The notes: generated by a model from the sequence alone, not told the origin. A stretch of DNA of 20,517 nucleotides from Betaproteobacteria bacterium UBA931 (GCA_002293615.1 DBDN01000068.1:55580-76096); one strand, 5' to 3'; shown: positions 1 through 7,729, counted from the stretch's first letter. Translations and numbers: made by a program.

Positions 1-721
1 CAACAAACTGTCCCGCCGCATTTTGCAAAAGTACATACGCCATTTTGCTCTGCTTGGCATAAGCGTATTCAACATAGCCAATCGAATTGTCCACCCGCTG
101 GACAAATGCCGAAACACCTTCATTACCTTTGCCGCCAAGTCCGGTCGGCCATTGTACCGCTGTCCCCTCACCGACTTTTTCCTTCCATTCGGCACTGATC
201 TTCGATAAGTAGTTGGTAAAAATAAACGATGTGCCCGAACCGTCCGAGCGACGCACCACCGCGATTGCCGCCGACGGCAGCTTTACCCCGGGGTTTAATG
301 CCGTGATCGCCGGAGCATCCCAATGTGTGATTTTGCCGAGGTAAATGTCGGCCAACACCGAACCGTTCAAACGCAACTGCCCGCCTTCGATGCCTTTGAT
401 ATTGACTACCGGCACTACACCACCGATGGCGGTCGGAAACTGCAGCAATCCGTTCTTTGCTAATTCGTCCGGCTTCATCGGCGCATCCGATGCGCCAAAA
501 TCAACTGTCCTTGCCTGAATCTGTTTGATTCCACCGCCCGAACCAATTGATTGATAATTGATCTTGTGGCCTGTAGCTTTGTTGTAAGCATCAGCCCACT
601 TTGCATACAGTGGCGCCGGGAACGATGCTCCCGCTCCGGTTATTTCAACGGCCTGAGCCGTCGTTGCCAACAAAAAAACTCCTGCCGCCCCTGCCAATAA
701 TTGCTGCCATTTGTTTAACAT
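1..721 (-). CDS. pstS: Phosphate ABC transporter substrate-binding protein PstS (3' end outside window)
   Basis: This gene encodes the periplasmic phosphate-binding subunit of the high-affinity Pst uptake system. About 240 codons are present and the reading frame runs off the left edge. The start ATG at 721 follows a good ribosome site (GGAG, about 7 bases upstream). Residues 1-24 form a signal peptide: a basic start, a hydrophobic core and an AQA cleavage site. The mature protein begins with the family motif GAGASFPAPLY, followed by SIGSGGG, DFGASDAP and, near residue 160, RSDGSGT. These are the loops that contact phosphate in PstS proteins. The pstCAB genes would be expected to the left but are not visible. 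No canonical Pho box was found upstream, only a nested inverted repeat at 852-912. Confidence in the family is very high. Confidence 0.95.
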   Translation of the reverse strand, partial: MLNKWQQLLAGAAGVFLLATTAQAVEITGAGASFPAPLYAKWADAYNKATGHKINYQSIGSGGGIKQIQARTVDFGASDAPMKPDELAKNGLLQFPTAIGGVVPVVNIKGIEGGQLRLNGSVLADIYLGKITHWDAPAITALNPGVKLPSAAIAVVRRSDGSGTSFIFTNYLSKISAEWKEKVGEGTAVQWPTGLGGKGNEGVSAFVQRVDNSIGYVEYAYAKQSKMAYVLLQNAAGQFV

Positions 722-851
722 AACTCTCTCCTTCGTTAAAAACCGCTGCCACTTTAACGAGGAATTTTTACCGTTTTATTACAACAAAGACACCGCTTTT
801 TGATGTTCGTAAAATGGCATTTCGGAACACTCAATAAAACGAGAGCATTAG

Positions 852-912
852 TTTACATTCTGGGGGTAACTCACTCATGGCGTTTTTTACCCCCAAAGTT
901 CTTGGGTGTAAA
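852..912. repeat. Nested inverted repeat upstream of pstS
   Basis: An outer 6-bp repeat (TTTACA at 852-857 with TGTAAA at 907-912) encloses a perfect 8-bp repeat (GGGGGTAA at 862-869 with TTACCCCC at 887-894). A third, competing 5-bp hairpin uses CCCAA at 892-896 and TTGGG at 902-906. The element lies between the tRNA-Asp terminator and pstS, about 130 bases before the pstS start. It has no T-run on either side, so it is not a simple terminator. It could be an operator or a structured 5' leader. The symmetry is seen directly; the function is unknown. Confidence 0.6.
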
Positions 913-960
913 TGGATTTCCTTGGATGTTACCGGACAGGAAAATTCAATTTCCCCTATG

Positions 961-997
961 AAAAAAGCCGCCCAATAGACTTTATTGGACGGCTTTA
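961..997 (-). terminator. Rho-independent terminator after tRNA-Asp
   Basis: On the minus strand the arms at 995-983 and 977-965 form a 13-bp stem with one G-U pair and a 5-base loop. A run of T follows (964-961, plus two in the stem). It lies just downstream of the tRNA-Asp CCA end and closes the hupB/tRNA-Val/tRNA-Asp unit before pstS. Confidence 0.9.
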
Positions 998-1007
998 GAT
1001 TTCGTAG

Positions 1008-1084
1008 TGGCGGAGCGGACGGGACTCGAACCCGCGACCCCCGGCGTGACAGGCCGGTATTCTAACCAACTGAACTACCGCTCC
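1008..1084 (-). tRNA. tRNA-Asp (anticodon GUC)
   Basis: A complete cloverleaf reads on the minus strand, with acceptor stem GGAGCGG/CCGCTCC, anticodon loop CTGTCAC (GUC) and a T-loop GTTCGAGTC. The CCA end is encoded at 1010-1008. It lies 37 bases after tRNA-Val and just before a strong terminator, so it is the last gene of the unit. Confidence 0.97.
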
Positions 1085-1121
1085 AAATTCTCAAAAACTC
1101 TTCGACGTATGTACAAAGCTC

Positions 1122-1197
1122 TGGTGGGTGCTGAGAGGATCGAACTCCCGACATTCGCCTTGTAAGGGCGACGCTCTACCAGCTGAGCTAAGCACCC
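1122..1197 (-). tRNA. tRNA-Val (anticodon UAC)
   Basis: A complete cloverleaf is seen on the minus strand. The 7-bp acceptor stem is GGGTGCT/AGCACCC, the anticodon loop is CTTACAA (UAC) and the T-loop is GTTCGATCC. The CCA end is encoded. The gene sits between hupB and tRNA-Asp and is probably processed from a shared transcript. Confidence 0.97.
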
Positions 1198-1223
1198 TAT
1201 TGTGCATTCGTCGCAATCTTTTT

Positions 1224-1260
1224 CGTTTGATCGAACCTACTTTGTACATCCTGATCAACG
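1224..1260. repeat. Imperfect hairpin between hupB and tRNA-Val
   Basis: CGTTTGATC at 1224-1232 can pair with GATCAACG at 1253-1260, giving 8 base pairs with one bulge. No T-run follows on the minus strand, so this is more likely an RNA processing or stability element at the 3' end of the hupB message than a terminator. Support is weak. Confidence 0.3.
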
Positions 1261-1268
1261 AAAGCGCG

Positions 1269-1541
1269 CTATTTTACAGCGTCTTTTAAAACTTTGCCAG
1301 CCCTAAAGCGAGGAACTTTTGCCGCTTCGATTTCGATGGCTTCTTTGGTACGTGGGTTAAATCCCGAACGCGCTTTGCGCTCGCTCACATAGAAAGCGCC
1401 AAAGCCGACTAACGTGACAGTATCGCCTTTTTTCAAGGCATCGGTAACTGCGTCCATTGCTGCATCCAGAGCGCGCTCCGCAGCCGCTTTAGACAAATCC
1501 GCCTGCTTAGCAATAGCTTCTACCAGTTCAGATTTTTTCAT
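1269..1541 (-). CDS. hupB: Nucleoid-associated DNA-binding protein HU (beta type)
   Basis: HU is a small basic dimeric protein that bends and compacts DNA. The 90-residue product starts MKKSELVEAIAKQADLSKA. It carries the VTLVGFGAF stretch and the NPRT segment of the DNA-binding arm (GFNPRTKEAIEIEA), typical of HU/IHF proteins. The ATG at 1541 was chosen because AAAGGA lies 6 bases upstream; an in-frame TTG two codons earlier overlaps that site and is unlikely to be used. Full family length. It lies downstream of lon, whose protease is known to degrade HU in other bacteria, and upstream of two tRNA genes. It probably has its own promoter (1634-1661). Confidence 0.96.
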   Translation of the reverse strand: MKKSELVEAIAKQADLSKAAAERALDAAMDAVTDALKKGDTVTLVGFGAFYVSERKARSGFNPRTKEAIEIEAAKVPRFRAGKVLKDAVK

Positions 1542-1633
1542 AAACAATCCTTTCGTCAGAAACGTTCAAAAAATAACTACAAGCAAATACTTTGTTCAAA
1601 ATAACCCTATTCGTGACTTCTTCAAAGGTGCTC

Positions 1634-1661
1634 ATTATCGCTCAAGGTCGCCGTCAGTAAA
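1634..1661 (-). promoter_or_regulatory. Candidate sigma-70 promoter for hupB
   Basis: On the minus strand TTTACT (1661-1656) and GATAAT (1639-1634) are separated by 16 bases, about 90 bases before the hupB start and just after the lon stop. The match is moderate. It would allow HU to be expressed separately from lon. Confidence 0.4.
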
Positions 1662-1690
1662 CCCCTTTTTCCGCTTTTTTTTGGAGAAGC

Positions 1691-4153
1691 TCAATGTTTC
1701 CGTAACACCGCCGTACCCGTCACTCTTTTACGACTCGCCCCCGGCTTGGGCGCTTCTGCTTTTTCGGAGGGTGAACCTTCTGTTTCCGGCAGCGACGTCG
1801 GCATGCGCTCCAGCGCCGCATCAAGAACCTGGTCAATCCAGCGCACCGGACGAATTTCAATGCGCGATTTAATCTCATCGGGAACCTCGACGAGATCCTT
1901 CATATTTTCCTCCGGTATCAAGACCGTTTTGATCCCGCCACGCCCGGCTGCCAATAATTTTTCTTTTAAGCCGCCAATCGGCAACACTTCGCCGCGCAAT
2001 GTGATTTCGCCGGTCATTGCCACATCGCAGCGCACCGGAATGCCCGTCAACACAGAAACCAGTGCGGTACAAATCGCCGAACCCGCGGAAGGCCCGTCCT
2101 TCGGCGTCGCGCCTTCAGGCAAGTGAATATGCAAATCAGTCTTGTGATAAAAATCAGGATCAATGCCAAGATTGCGACTACGCGCGCGCACAACGGAAAT
2201 CGCAGCTTGAATCGATTCCTGCATCACTTCGCCGAGTTTGCCGGTCGTTGTCGTTTTGCCTTTTCCTGGCACGCTCACCGCTTCAATCGTTAATAAGTCG
2301 CCGCCAACCTCCGTCCACGCCAATCCGGTTACCTGCCCGATCTGGCTGGTTTTCTCGGCCATGCCGTAGGTAAAGCGGCGAACACTCAGATATTTTTCCA
2401 GCGCGTTTTCATCAACGATAACGTTATTTTTCCCGTTGCCGTCGAGTTGCAAATCTTTCACAACTTTCCGGCAGATTTTGCCAATCTCACGTTCGAGCGA
2501 GCGTACGCCGGCCTCTCGTGTGTAATAACGCACAATATCGCGCACGGCTTCATCGGTAATCACCAATTCATCCGGTTTCACGCCATTGGCTTCACGTTGT
2601 TTTTTCAGCAAATACTGTTTGGCGATGGCAATTTTTTCATCCTCGGTATAACCGGAAAGACGAATGACTTCCATGCGGTCTAACAGCGCCGGTGGAATAT
2701 CCAGCGTGTTGGCCGTCGCCACAAACATGACGTCCGATAAATCGTACTCCACTTCGACGTAGTGATCGGTAAACGTGCCGTTTTGTTCCGGATCAAGCAC
2801 TTCAAGCAGCGCCGACGAAGGATCGCCGCGAAAATCCATGCCCATTTTATCGACCTCATCGAGCAAGAAAAGCGGATTTTTCACGCCGACTTTCGTCATG
2901 TTCTGCAAAATCTTGCCCGGCATCGAACCGATATACGTACGACGATGCCCGCGAATCTCCGCTTCATCGCGCACGCCGCCCAGACTCATACGCACAAATT
3001 TACGGCCGGTCGCTTTGGCAATCGATTGTCCCAACGAGGTTTTACCGACGCCTGGCGGGCCGACCAGGCAAAGAATCGGGCCGCGCAAACGATCCACACG
3101 CTGTTGCACCGCAAGATATTCAATGATGCGTTCTTTAACTTTCTCAAGGCCATAATGATCTTCATCAAGAATGCCAATCGCTTTTTTCAGGCTTTTGCTG
3201 ATTTTGCTTTTCTCGCGCCACGGCAAGCCAACCAGCGTATCGATATAATTGCGCACCACGGTTGCTTCCGCCGACATCGGCGACATCATACGCAGCTTTT
3301 TCAATTCAGCATCCGCTTTTTTCTTTGCCTCCTTGCTCATATGCGCCGAATCAATACGCTTGGCAAGTTCATCAAGATCCGCCGACTCATCGTTTTCGCC
3401 CAACTCTTTCTGAATCGCTTTTACCTGCTCGTTCAGATAATAATCGCGCTGACTTTTTTCCATTTGCCGTTTGACGCGACCGCGAATGCGTTTTTCCACC
3501 TGAAGAATATCAATCTCCGTCTCAAACAAGCCGAGCAAATGCTCAAGACGCGCCAAGACCTTGTCCATTTCCAGGATTTCCTGCTTTTGCTCGACCTTCA
3601 GCGGCAAATGCGCCGCAATCGCATCCGACAAACGGCTGCCGTCTTCGATGCCGCTCATCGAGGCCATCAGTTCAGGGGGGATCTTTTTATTGAGTTTGAT
3701 ATATTGGTCAAATTGCTCGAGAAGCGTACGCCGCATTGCCTCGACTTCGCTGGCGTCGCCGCCCTCTTCATCGACGATGGCGTACGACGCATCAAGATAA
3801 CCATCGTGCTCATATACTTGTAATACTTTGGCGCGCTGCTTTCCTTCGACCAGCACTTTTACCGTACCGTCGGGAAGTTTCAGCATCTGCAATACTGAAG
3901 CAATCGTGCCTGTAGCATAAAGGTCGTCGCCGCCGGGATCGTCCTTGCCTGCATCTTTTTGCGCCACCAACAATACCGGCTGATTGTGCTCCATCGCCGT
4001 ATCCAAGGCTTTAATCGATTTGGCACGGCCGACAAAAAGCGGGATCACCATGTATGGAAACACCACCACATCGCGCAAAGGCAAAAGCGGCATCTGCTCC
4101 GGCAGTGCTTGCTGATTCATGCCGTTTTCATTGGAAAGGGTTTCGGTTGCCAT
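1691..4153 (-). CDS. lon: ATP-dependent Lon protease
   Basis: Lon is a cytoplasmic AAA+ serine protease that degrades misfolded and regulatory proteins. The 820-residue product has an N-terminal substrate-binding domain (starting near MPLLPLRDVVVFP, residue 21) and a coiled-coil region around 210-300. The ATPase has Walker A GPPGVGKT (365-372) and Walker B LFLLDEVD (428-435). The C-terminal protease domain has Ser689 in KDGPSAG and Lys732 in GGLKEK as the catalytic dyad. The last 35 residues form a Pro/Glu/Lys-rich tail past the usual end of the domain. The ribosome site for the ATG at 4153 is weak (GGAA); Met12 is an alternative start. It lies 121 bases after clpX, with a possible heat-shock promoter in the gap. 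Confidence 0.98.
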   Translation of the reverse strand: MATETLSNENGMNQQALPEQMPLLPLRDVVVFPYMVIPLFVGRAKSIKALDTAMEHNQPVLLVAQKDAGKDDPGGDDLYATGTIASVLQMLKLPDGTVKVLVEGKQRAKVLQVYEHDGYLDASYAIVDEEGGDASEVEAMRRTLLEQFDQYIKLNKKIPPELMASMSGIEDGSRLSDAIAAHLPLKVEQKQEILEMDKVLARLEHLLGLFETEIDILQVEKRIRGRVKRQMEKSQRDYYLNEQVKAIQKELGENDESADLDELAKRIDSAHMSKEAKKKADAELKKLRMMSPMSAEATVVRNYIDTLVGLPWREKSKISKSLKKAIGILDEDHYGLEKVKERIIEYLAVQQRVDRLRGPILCLVGPPGVGKTSLGQSIAKATGRKFVRMSLGGVRDEAEIRGHRRTYIGSMPGKILQNMTKVGVKNPLFLLDEVDKMGMDFRGDPSSALLEVLDPEQNGTFTDHYVEVEYDLSDVMFVATANTLDIPPALLDRMEVIRLSGYTEDEKIAIAKQYLLKKQREANGVKPDELVITDEAVRDIVRYYTREAGVRSLEREIGKICRKVVKDLQLDGNGKNNVIVDENALEKYLSVRRFTYGMAEKTSQIGQVTGLAWTEVGGDLLTIEAVSVPGKGKTTTTGKLGEVMQESIQAAISVVRARSRNLGIDPDFYHKTDLHIHLPEGATPKDGPSAGSAICTALVSVLTGIPVRCDVAMTGEITLRGEVLPIGGLKEKLLAAGRGGIKTVLIPEENMKDLVEVPDEIKSRIEIRPVRWIDQVLDAALERMPTSLPETEGSPSEKAEAPKPGASRKRVTGTAVLRKH

Positions 4154-4188
4154 ATTGTTCCGTCAGATAAAAATTAAAATCAGAGAAT

Positions 4189-4215
4189 ATGTTGGGATAA
4201 AAAAGGCATTATCAA
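4189..4215 (-). promoter_or_regulatory. Candidate heat-shock (sigma-32-like) promoter for lon
   Basis: On the minus strand TTGATA (4215-4210) is followed after 13 bases by CCCAACAT (4196-4189). This resembles the sigma-32 layout of a CTTGAAA-like -35 and a CCCCATNT-like -10 with a 13-15 base spacer. The match is partial. lon is a heat-shock gene in many proteobacteria, which makes the site plausible. Confidence 0.35.
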
Positions 4216-4232
4216 CCCTTCAGGCAGACTGT

Positions 4233-4248
4233 TTGCCAATAACGGCAA
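4233..4248. repeat. Inverted repeat TTGCC-N6-GGCAA between clpX and lon
   Basis: TTGCC at 4233-4237 and GGCAA at 4244-4248 form a 5-bp inverted repeat just after the clpX stop. There is no T-run on the minus strand, so it is not a standard terminator. The same half-sites, with no spacer, form the palindrome at 7714-7725 in the tRNA-Leu/tig promoter. Confidence 0.35.
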
Positions 4249-4274
4249 GGGGAAACGTTAATGATTGTTTCCGC

Positions 4275-5546
4275 TTAAGCTCTTCGGTGCTGCTCGGTAT
4301 CCGCGTACACCAGAATCGGCTTTCCGGTCTTGCCGACCGCCGCCTCATCAACCACCACACGGGAAAGCCCGCTTAGCGTCGGCAACTCGTACATGGTATC
4401 CAGCAAGATCTGCTCCAGAATTGAGCGCAAACCACGTGCGCCGGTTTTTCGCTCCAGAGCGCGCTTTGCCATCGCTTTCAACGCTGCGCTGCGCACTTCC
4501 AATTCAACGCCTTCCATACGGAACAGTTTTTGATATTGTTTGATCAGCGCGTTTTTGGGCTCGGTGAGGATCTGGACCAAACCGGCTTCATCGAGTTGAT
4601 CAAGCGTGGCAATCACGGGCAGACGCCCAGCAAATTCAGGAATCAGCCCGTAACGAATCAGATCTTCCGGTTCGACATTATGCAATAACTGCATGCCCAC
4701 CTCGCTTTGCGCGGTGGCAATTTCCGCACCGAAACCAATGCCGGCTTTGACCGTCCGCTGCTGCACAATTTTTTCCAATCCATCGAATGCGCCGCCGCAG
4801 ATGAAAAGAATATTACTGGTATCGACGGCCACCAATTCCTGATTCGGATGCTTTCTGCCACCTTGCGGCGGCACCGATGCAATCGTGCCCTCAATCAATT
4901 TCAGCAATGCCTGCTGCACGCCTTCGCCGGAAACATCGCGGGTAATCGACGGGTTCTCGCTTTTTCGCGAAATCTTATCGATTTCATCAATGTAAATAAT
5001 GCCGCGCTGTGCTTTCTCGACATCATAATCACACTTCTGCAGCAGCTTATGAATGACATTTTCAACGTCTTCACCAACATAACCTGCCTCGGTAAGTGTG
5101 GTGGCGTCCGCCATGACGAACGGCACATCGAGCACCCGCGCCAATGTCTGCGCCAGCAATGTTTTGCCGGAACCTGTCGGCCCGATCAAAAGAATGTTGG
5201 ATTTGGAAAGTTCAACATCATCATCGGCGTCATTTTGCGATTGCAAACGTTTATAGTGGTTGTACACCGCTACCGACAAATGCTTTTTGGCATTTTCCTG
5301 CCCGATAACATAATGATCGAGCGTTTCGCGAATCTCTTTGGGGGTCAAAAGCCGCGACGGATTACCATCGTTTTTTTCGGCATTCTGTTCTTCTTCAATC
5401 AGAATGTCGTTGGACATGCGAATGCAGGCATCGCAAATATATACTTTGCGCCCGCCGTATTCGCCGGAGATCAACCGGTGCCCTTCCTGATTATTGCCGC
5501 AAAAAGAACAGTGCGGCTGCGAATCGTTTTTCTTTTGCTCGGTCAT
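4275..5546 (-). CDS. clpX: ClpX, ATP-binding unfoldase of ClpXP
   Basis: ClpX is the hexameric AAA+ unfoldase that recognises tagged proteins and feeds them into ClpP. The 423-residue product has an N-terminal zinc-binding domain with Cys13, Cys16, Cys38 and Cys41. It also has Walker A GPTGSGKT (122-129), Walker B IIYIDEID (183-190), the GYVG pore loop (155-158) and the RKH loop (231-233). Length matches the family. The ATG at 5546 has a weak ribosome site. It follows clpP by 48 bases and is probably co-transcribed with tig and clpP. Confidence 0.98.
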   Translation of the reverse strand: MTEQKKNDSQPHCSFCGNNQEGHRLISGEYGGRKVYICDACIRMSNDILIEEEQNAEKNDGNPSRLLTPKEIRETLDHYVIGQENAKKHLSVAVYNHYKRLQSQNDADDDVELSKSNILLIGPTGSGKTLLAQTLARVLDVPFVMADATTLTEAGYVGEDVENVIHKLLQKCDYDVEKAQRGIIYIDEIDKISRKSENPSITRDVSGEGVQQALLKLIEGTIASVPPQGGRKHPNQELVAVDTSNILFICGGAFDGLEKIVQQRTVKAGIGFGAEIATAQSEVGMQLLHNVEPEDLIRYGLIPEFAGRLPVIATLDQLDEAGLVQILTEPKNALIKQYQKLFRMEGVELEVRSAALKAMAKRALERKTGARGLRSILEQILLDTMYELPTLSGLSRVVVDEAAVGKTGKPILVYADTEQHRRA

Positions 5547-5594
5547 TGTCTGACTTTCTTAAGCATTAAGCGTCGGTGTATCACTTTAACGGAG

Positions 5595-6200
5595 TCAGTC
5601 CCGTTTCGACAAGACTTTATCGACCAAACCGTATTCGCGAGCGTCTTCAGCAGTCAGAAAATTGTCGCGATCCGTATCGCGCGTAATTTCTTCCAGCGAT
5701 TTACCGGTATGCTGCGCCATAAGCTGGTTCATCCGGGCTTTCTGCGCAAGAATATACTTGGCATGGATTTCAATATCCGACGCTTGCCCGTGAAAACCGC
5801 CGAGCGGCTGATGGATCATTACCGTTGCGTTAGGTAAGGCGAAACGTTTACCCGGCGCGCCGGAAGCCAACAAGAATGCGCCCATCGACGCCGCCATGCC
5901 CGTGCATAATGTCGAAACATCCGGTTTGATAAACTGCATCGTATCGTAGATCGCCATGCCCGCCGTCACCGAACCGCCCGGAGAGTTGATGTACAAATGA
6001 ATGTCTTTTTCCGGATTTTCGGATTCCAGAAACAGCATCTGCGCCACAATCAGGTTGGCCGTATTTTCCTCAACCGGCCCCACCAAAAAGATAATCCGGT
6101 CTTTTAAGAGCCGCGAATAAATATCGTAAGCGCGTTCACCGCGACCGCTTTGCTCCACCACCATCGGCACCAAGCCGAGATTGCGCACATCGTTCATCAT
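5595..6200 (-). CDS. clpP: ClpP, ATP-dependent Clp protease proteolytic subunit
   Basis: ClpP is the serine peptidase of the ClpXP and ClpAP machines. The 201-residue product has the catalytic triad Ser105 (GMAASMG), His130 (MIHQPLGG) and Asp179 (DRDNF). The N-terminal segment before YDIYSRLL probably includes a short propeptide, as in other proteobacterial ClpP. Two adjacent ATG codons (6200 and 6197) follow AAAGGA; the second has the better spacing. The ribosome site overlaps the TAA stop of tig (TAAAGGA), a sign of translational coupling. Confidence 0.98.
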   Translation of the reverse strand: MMNDVRNLGLVPMVVEQSGRGERAYDIYSRLLKDRIIFLVGPVEENTANLIVAQMLFLESENPEKDIHLYINSPGGSVTAGMAIYDTMQFIKPDVSTLCTGMAASMGAFLLASGAPGKRFALPNATVMIHQPLGGFHGQASDIEIHAKYILAQKARMNQLMAQHTGKSLEEITRDTDRDNFLTAEDAREYGLVDKVLSKRD

Positions 6201-6207
6201 TGTTCCT

Positions 6208-7560
6208 TTAAGCGCTGGGCTTGTTTTCCGCTTTTTCCTCTTTGACGAAAGTCAGAGCAGGATCCATCACTGCTTCCATCGTCATCGGTTTTTCTTCAAT
6301 CGTTGCCATCGACTGCGCCCATACGACAAGATTGCGTTCTGTTGCCAACGCTTCATAATTCGCCAGCCGTTCCGGTTTTTCAAAATGCCAACGAATCACT
6401 GCCTCTGAATCTTCGTACGTCTGCGCCACCTCCGAAACCAGCGCGTGCACCTGCTCTTTTTGCGCCTGCAACCGATTGGCGCGCACTGCCTCGCGTACTG
6501 CCAATGTCAATTTCACGCTGTCCTCCGCTTGGCTGCGGAATGCCTCCGGCGGAAAACAAATATCATTTTCGCTCATGCCCTGGCGCTTTAATTCTTCAGT
6601 CATCCGCTGTGCCATCGAGCGCATTTCCTCTTCGATCATGGCTTTTGGCAACGCGGCTTCCACGACCTTGCCCATCATCGCCATCACCTGATCTTTCATC
6701 AGATTTTCCAAACGATGCGCGAGTTGTAATTCAAGATTTTTTTTCACCTCAGCGCGTAAATCATCAACACTGCCATCGGTGATTCCCAAAGAGCGAGCAA
6801 AATCTTCGTTGAGTTCCGGCACTTTCGGCGCACCGACTCCATTGACCGTAATATCAAACTCTGCCGTTTTTCCCGCCACCTCTTTGCCGTGATAATTTTC
6901 CGGGAAAACCAATGGAAAAGTTTTCGTTTCACCTGCTTTCATCCCGGACAGTGCGTCCTCAAACTCCGGCAACATCCGTTTTTCACCCAAAATGATCGGG
7001 AAGTGATTACCCTGCCCGCCGTCAAAAGGAACGCCATTTAAGCGCCCGATAAAATCGCATACCACTTGATCGCCGTTTTGTGCGCCGCGATTGACCGGCG
7101 TATATGTTGTTCTCTGCTTCTGCAACGTATTTAACGTCCGCTCAACATCGTTGTCGTCCACCGTCACGACCGGACGCGTCAACTTAAACGCAGATATATC
7201 GCCCAGCTTGACTTCCGGGTAAACCTCAAACGTCGCGGAAAAACTGAGGTCATCGCCATTGCTCTCGTTCGCCGGTTTCGGCTCCACGCGCGGCGCGCCC
7301 ACCATCTGAATCCCGTTATCACGTACCGCTTCGTTAAAGCGCGCGTTGATTTCATCAATGACCACATCGTTACGTACCTGCGCACCATACTGTTCGGTAA
7401 TAATTTTCATGGGCACTTTGCCCGGACGAAACCCCGACATCTTTGCCGTTTTCGATAGCTTGTTGAGGCGTTTTTTCACTTCCTGCTCAACATTATTTTT
7501 CGATATCGTCAAAGCGATACGGCGTTCCAAATTATTGATTGTTTCAATCGTTGCTTGCAT
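6208..7560 (-). CDS. tig: Trigger factor, ribosome-associated chaperone
   Basis: Trigger factor binds the ribosome exit tunnel and shelters nascent chains. The 450-residue product starts MQATIETINNLERRIALTIS and has the ribosome-docking signature GFRPGKVP at residues 43-50. A central FKBP-type peptidyl-prolyl isomerase domain begins around residue 160 (GDQVVCDFIGRLNG). The C-terminal helical domain ends in an acidic, lysine-rich tail. The open frame extends 39 codons upstream, but those lie over tRNA-Leu. The ATG at 7560 is preceded by AAGGA with good spacing and matches known N termini. It is followed after 7 bases by clpP. Confidence 0.98.
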   Translation of the reverse strand: MQATIETINNLERRIALTISKNNVEQEVKKRLNKLSKTAKMSGFRPGKVPMKIITEQYGAQVRNDVVIDEINARFNEAVRDNGIQMVGAPRVEPKPANESNGDDLSFSATFEVYPEVKLGDISAFKLTRPVVTVDDNDVERTLNTLQKQRTTYTPVNRGAQNGDQVVCDFIGRLNGVPFDGGQGNHFPIILGEKRMLPEFEDALSGMKAGETKTFPLVFPENYHGKEVAGKTAEFDITVNGVGAPKVPELNEDFARSLGITDGSVDDLRAEVKKNLELQLAHRLENLMKDQVMAMMGKVVEAALPKAMIEEEMRSMAQRMTEELKRQGMSENDICFPPEAFRSQAEDSVKLTLAVREAVRANRLQAQKEQVHALVSEVAQTYEDSEAVIRWHFEKPERLANYEALATERNLVVWAQSMATIEEKPMTMEAVMDPALTFVKEEKAENKPSA

Positions 7561-7598
7561 GCTTTTATCCTTGCCTGCGCTAAGAAATCCATCTGATC

Positions 7599-7683
7599 TG
7601 GTGCGAAAGGGGGGACTCGAACCCCCACGGGGTTGCCCGCTGGAACCTAAATCCAGTGCGTCTACCAATTCCGCCACTCTCGC
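7599..7683 (-). tRNA. tRNA-Leu (anticodon UAG)
   Basis: A complete class II tRNA reads on the minus strand, with acceptor stem GCGAGAG/CTTTCGC, anticodon loop TTTAGGT (UAG) and a long variable arm. The T-loop is GTTCGAGTC and the CCA end is encoded at 7601-7599. It ends only 38 bases before the tig start, with no terminator between, so tRNA and chaperone probably share a transcript. Confidence 0.97.
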
Positions 7684-7700
7684 GTTACGGAAAATGTGGA

Positions 7701-7729
7701 ATTATAGCGAACTTTGCCATGGCAAGAAG
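7701..7729 (-). promoter_or_regulatory. Promoter of the tRNA-Leu/tig operon
   Basis: A perfect -10 box TATAAT (7706-7701 on the minus strand) lies 17 bases before the tRNA 5' end, placing transcription start about 10 bases before the tRNA. No good -35 hexamer is visible at 17 bases; CTTCTT occupies that place. The perfect palindrome TTGCCATGGCAA (7714-7725) fills the spacer and may be an operator. Confidence 0.65.

Noticed and set aside
722..850. Pho box upstream of pstS
   Set aside because: TGTC and TGTAAT occur near 745-790 but not with the 11-base repeat spacing of known Pho boxes.
862..894. GGGGGTAA/TTACCCCC as a terminator for pstS or the tRNA unit
   Set aside because: No T-run follows on either strand, and a much better terminator for the tRNA unit lies at 961-997.
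2762..3823. 353-codon open frame antisense to lon
   Set aside because: Shadow frame: it is Phe/His/Arg-rich with no recognisable domain, fully inside a certain lon gene, and reflects codon bias on the other strand.
4707..5837. 376-codon open frame antisense to clpX and clpP
   Set aside because: It crosses two well-supported genes and has no domain, start signal or plausible composition.
7561..7677. Open frame extending tig upstream by 39 codons
   Set aside because: These codons lie over the tRNA-Leu gene and its trailer; the peptide MAELVDALDLGSSG is a familiar false translation of tRNA-Leu. The AAGGA-preceded ATG at 7560 fits the protein family.
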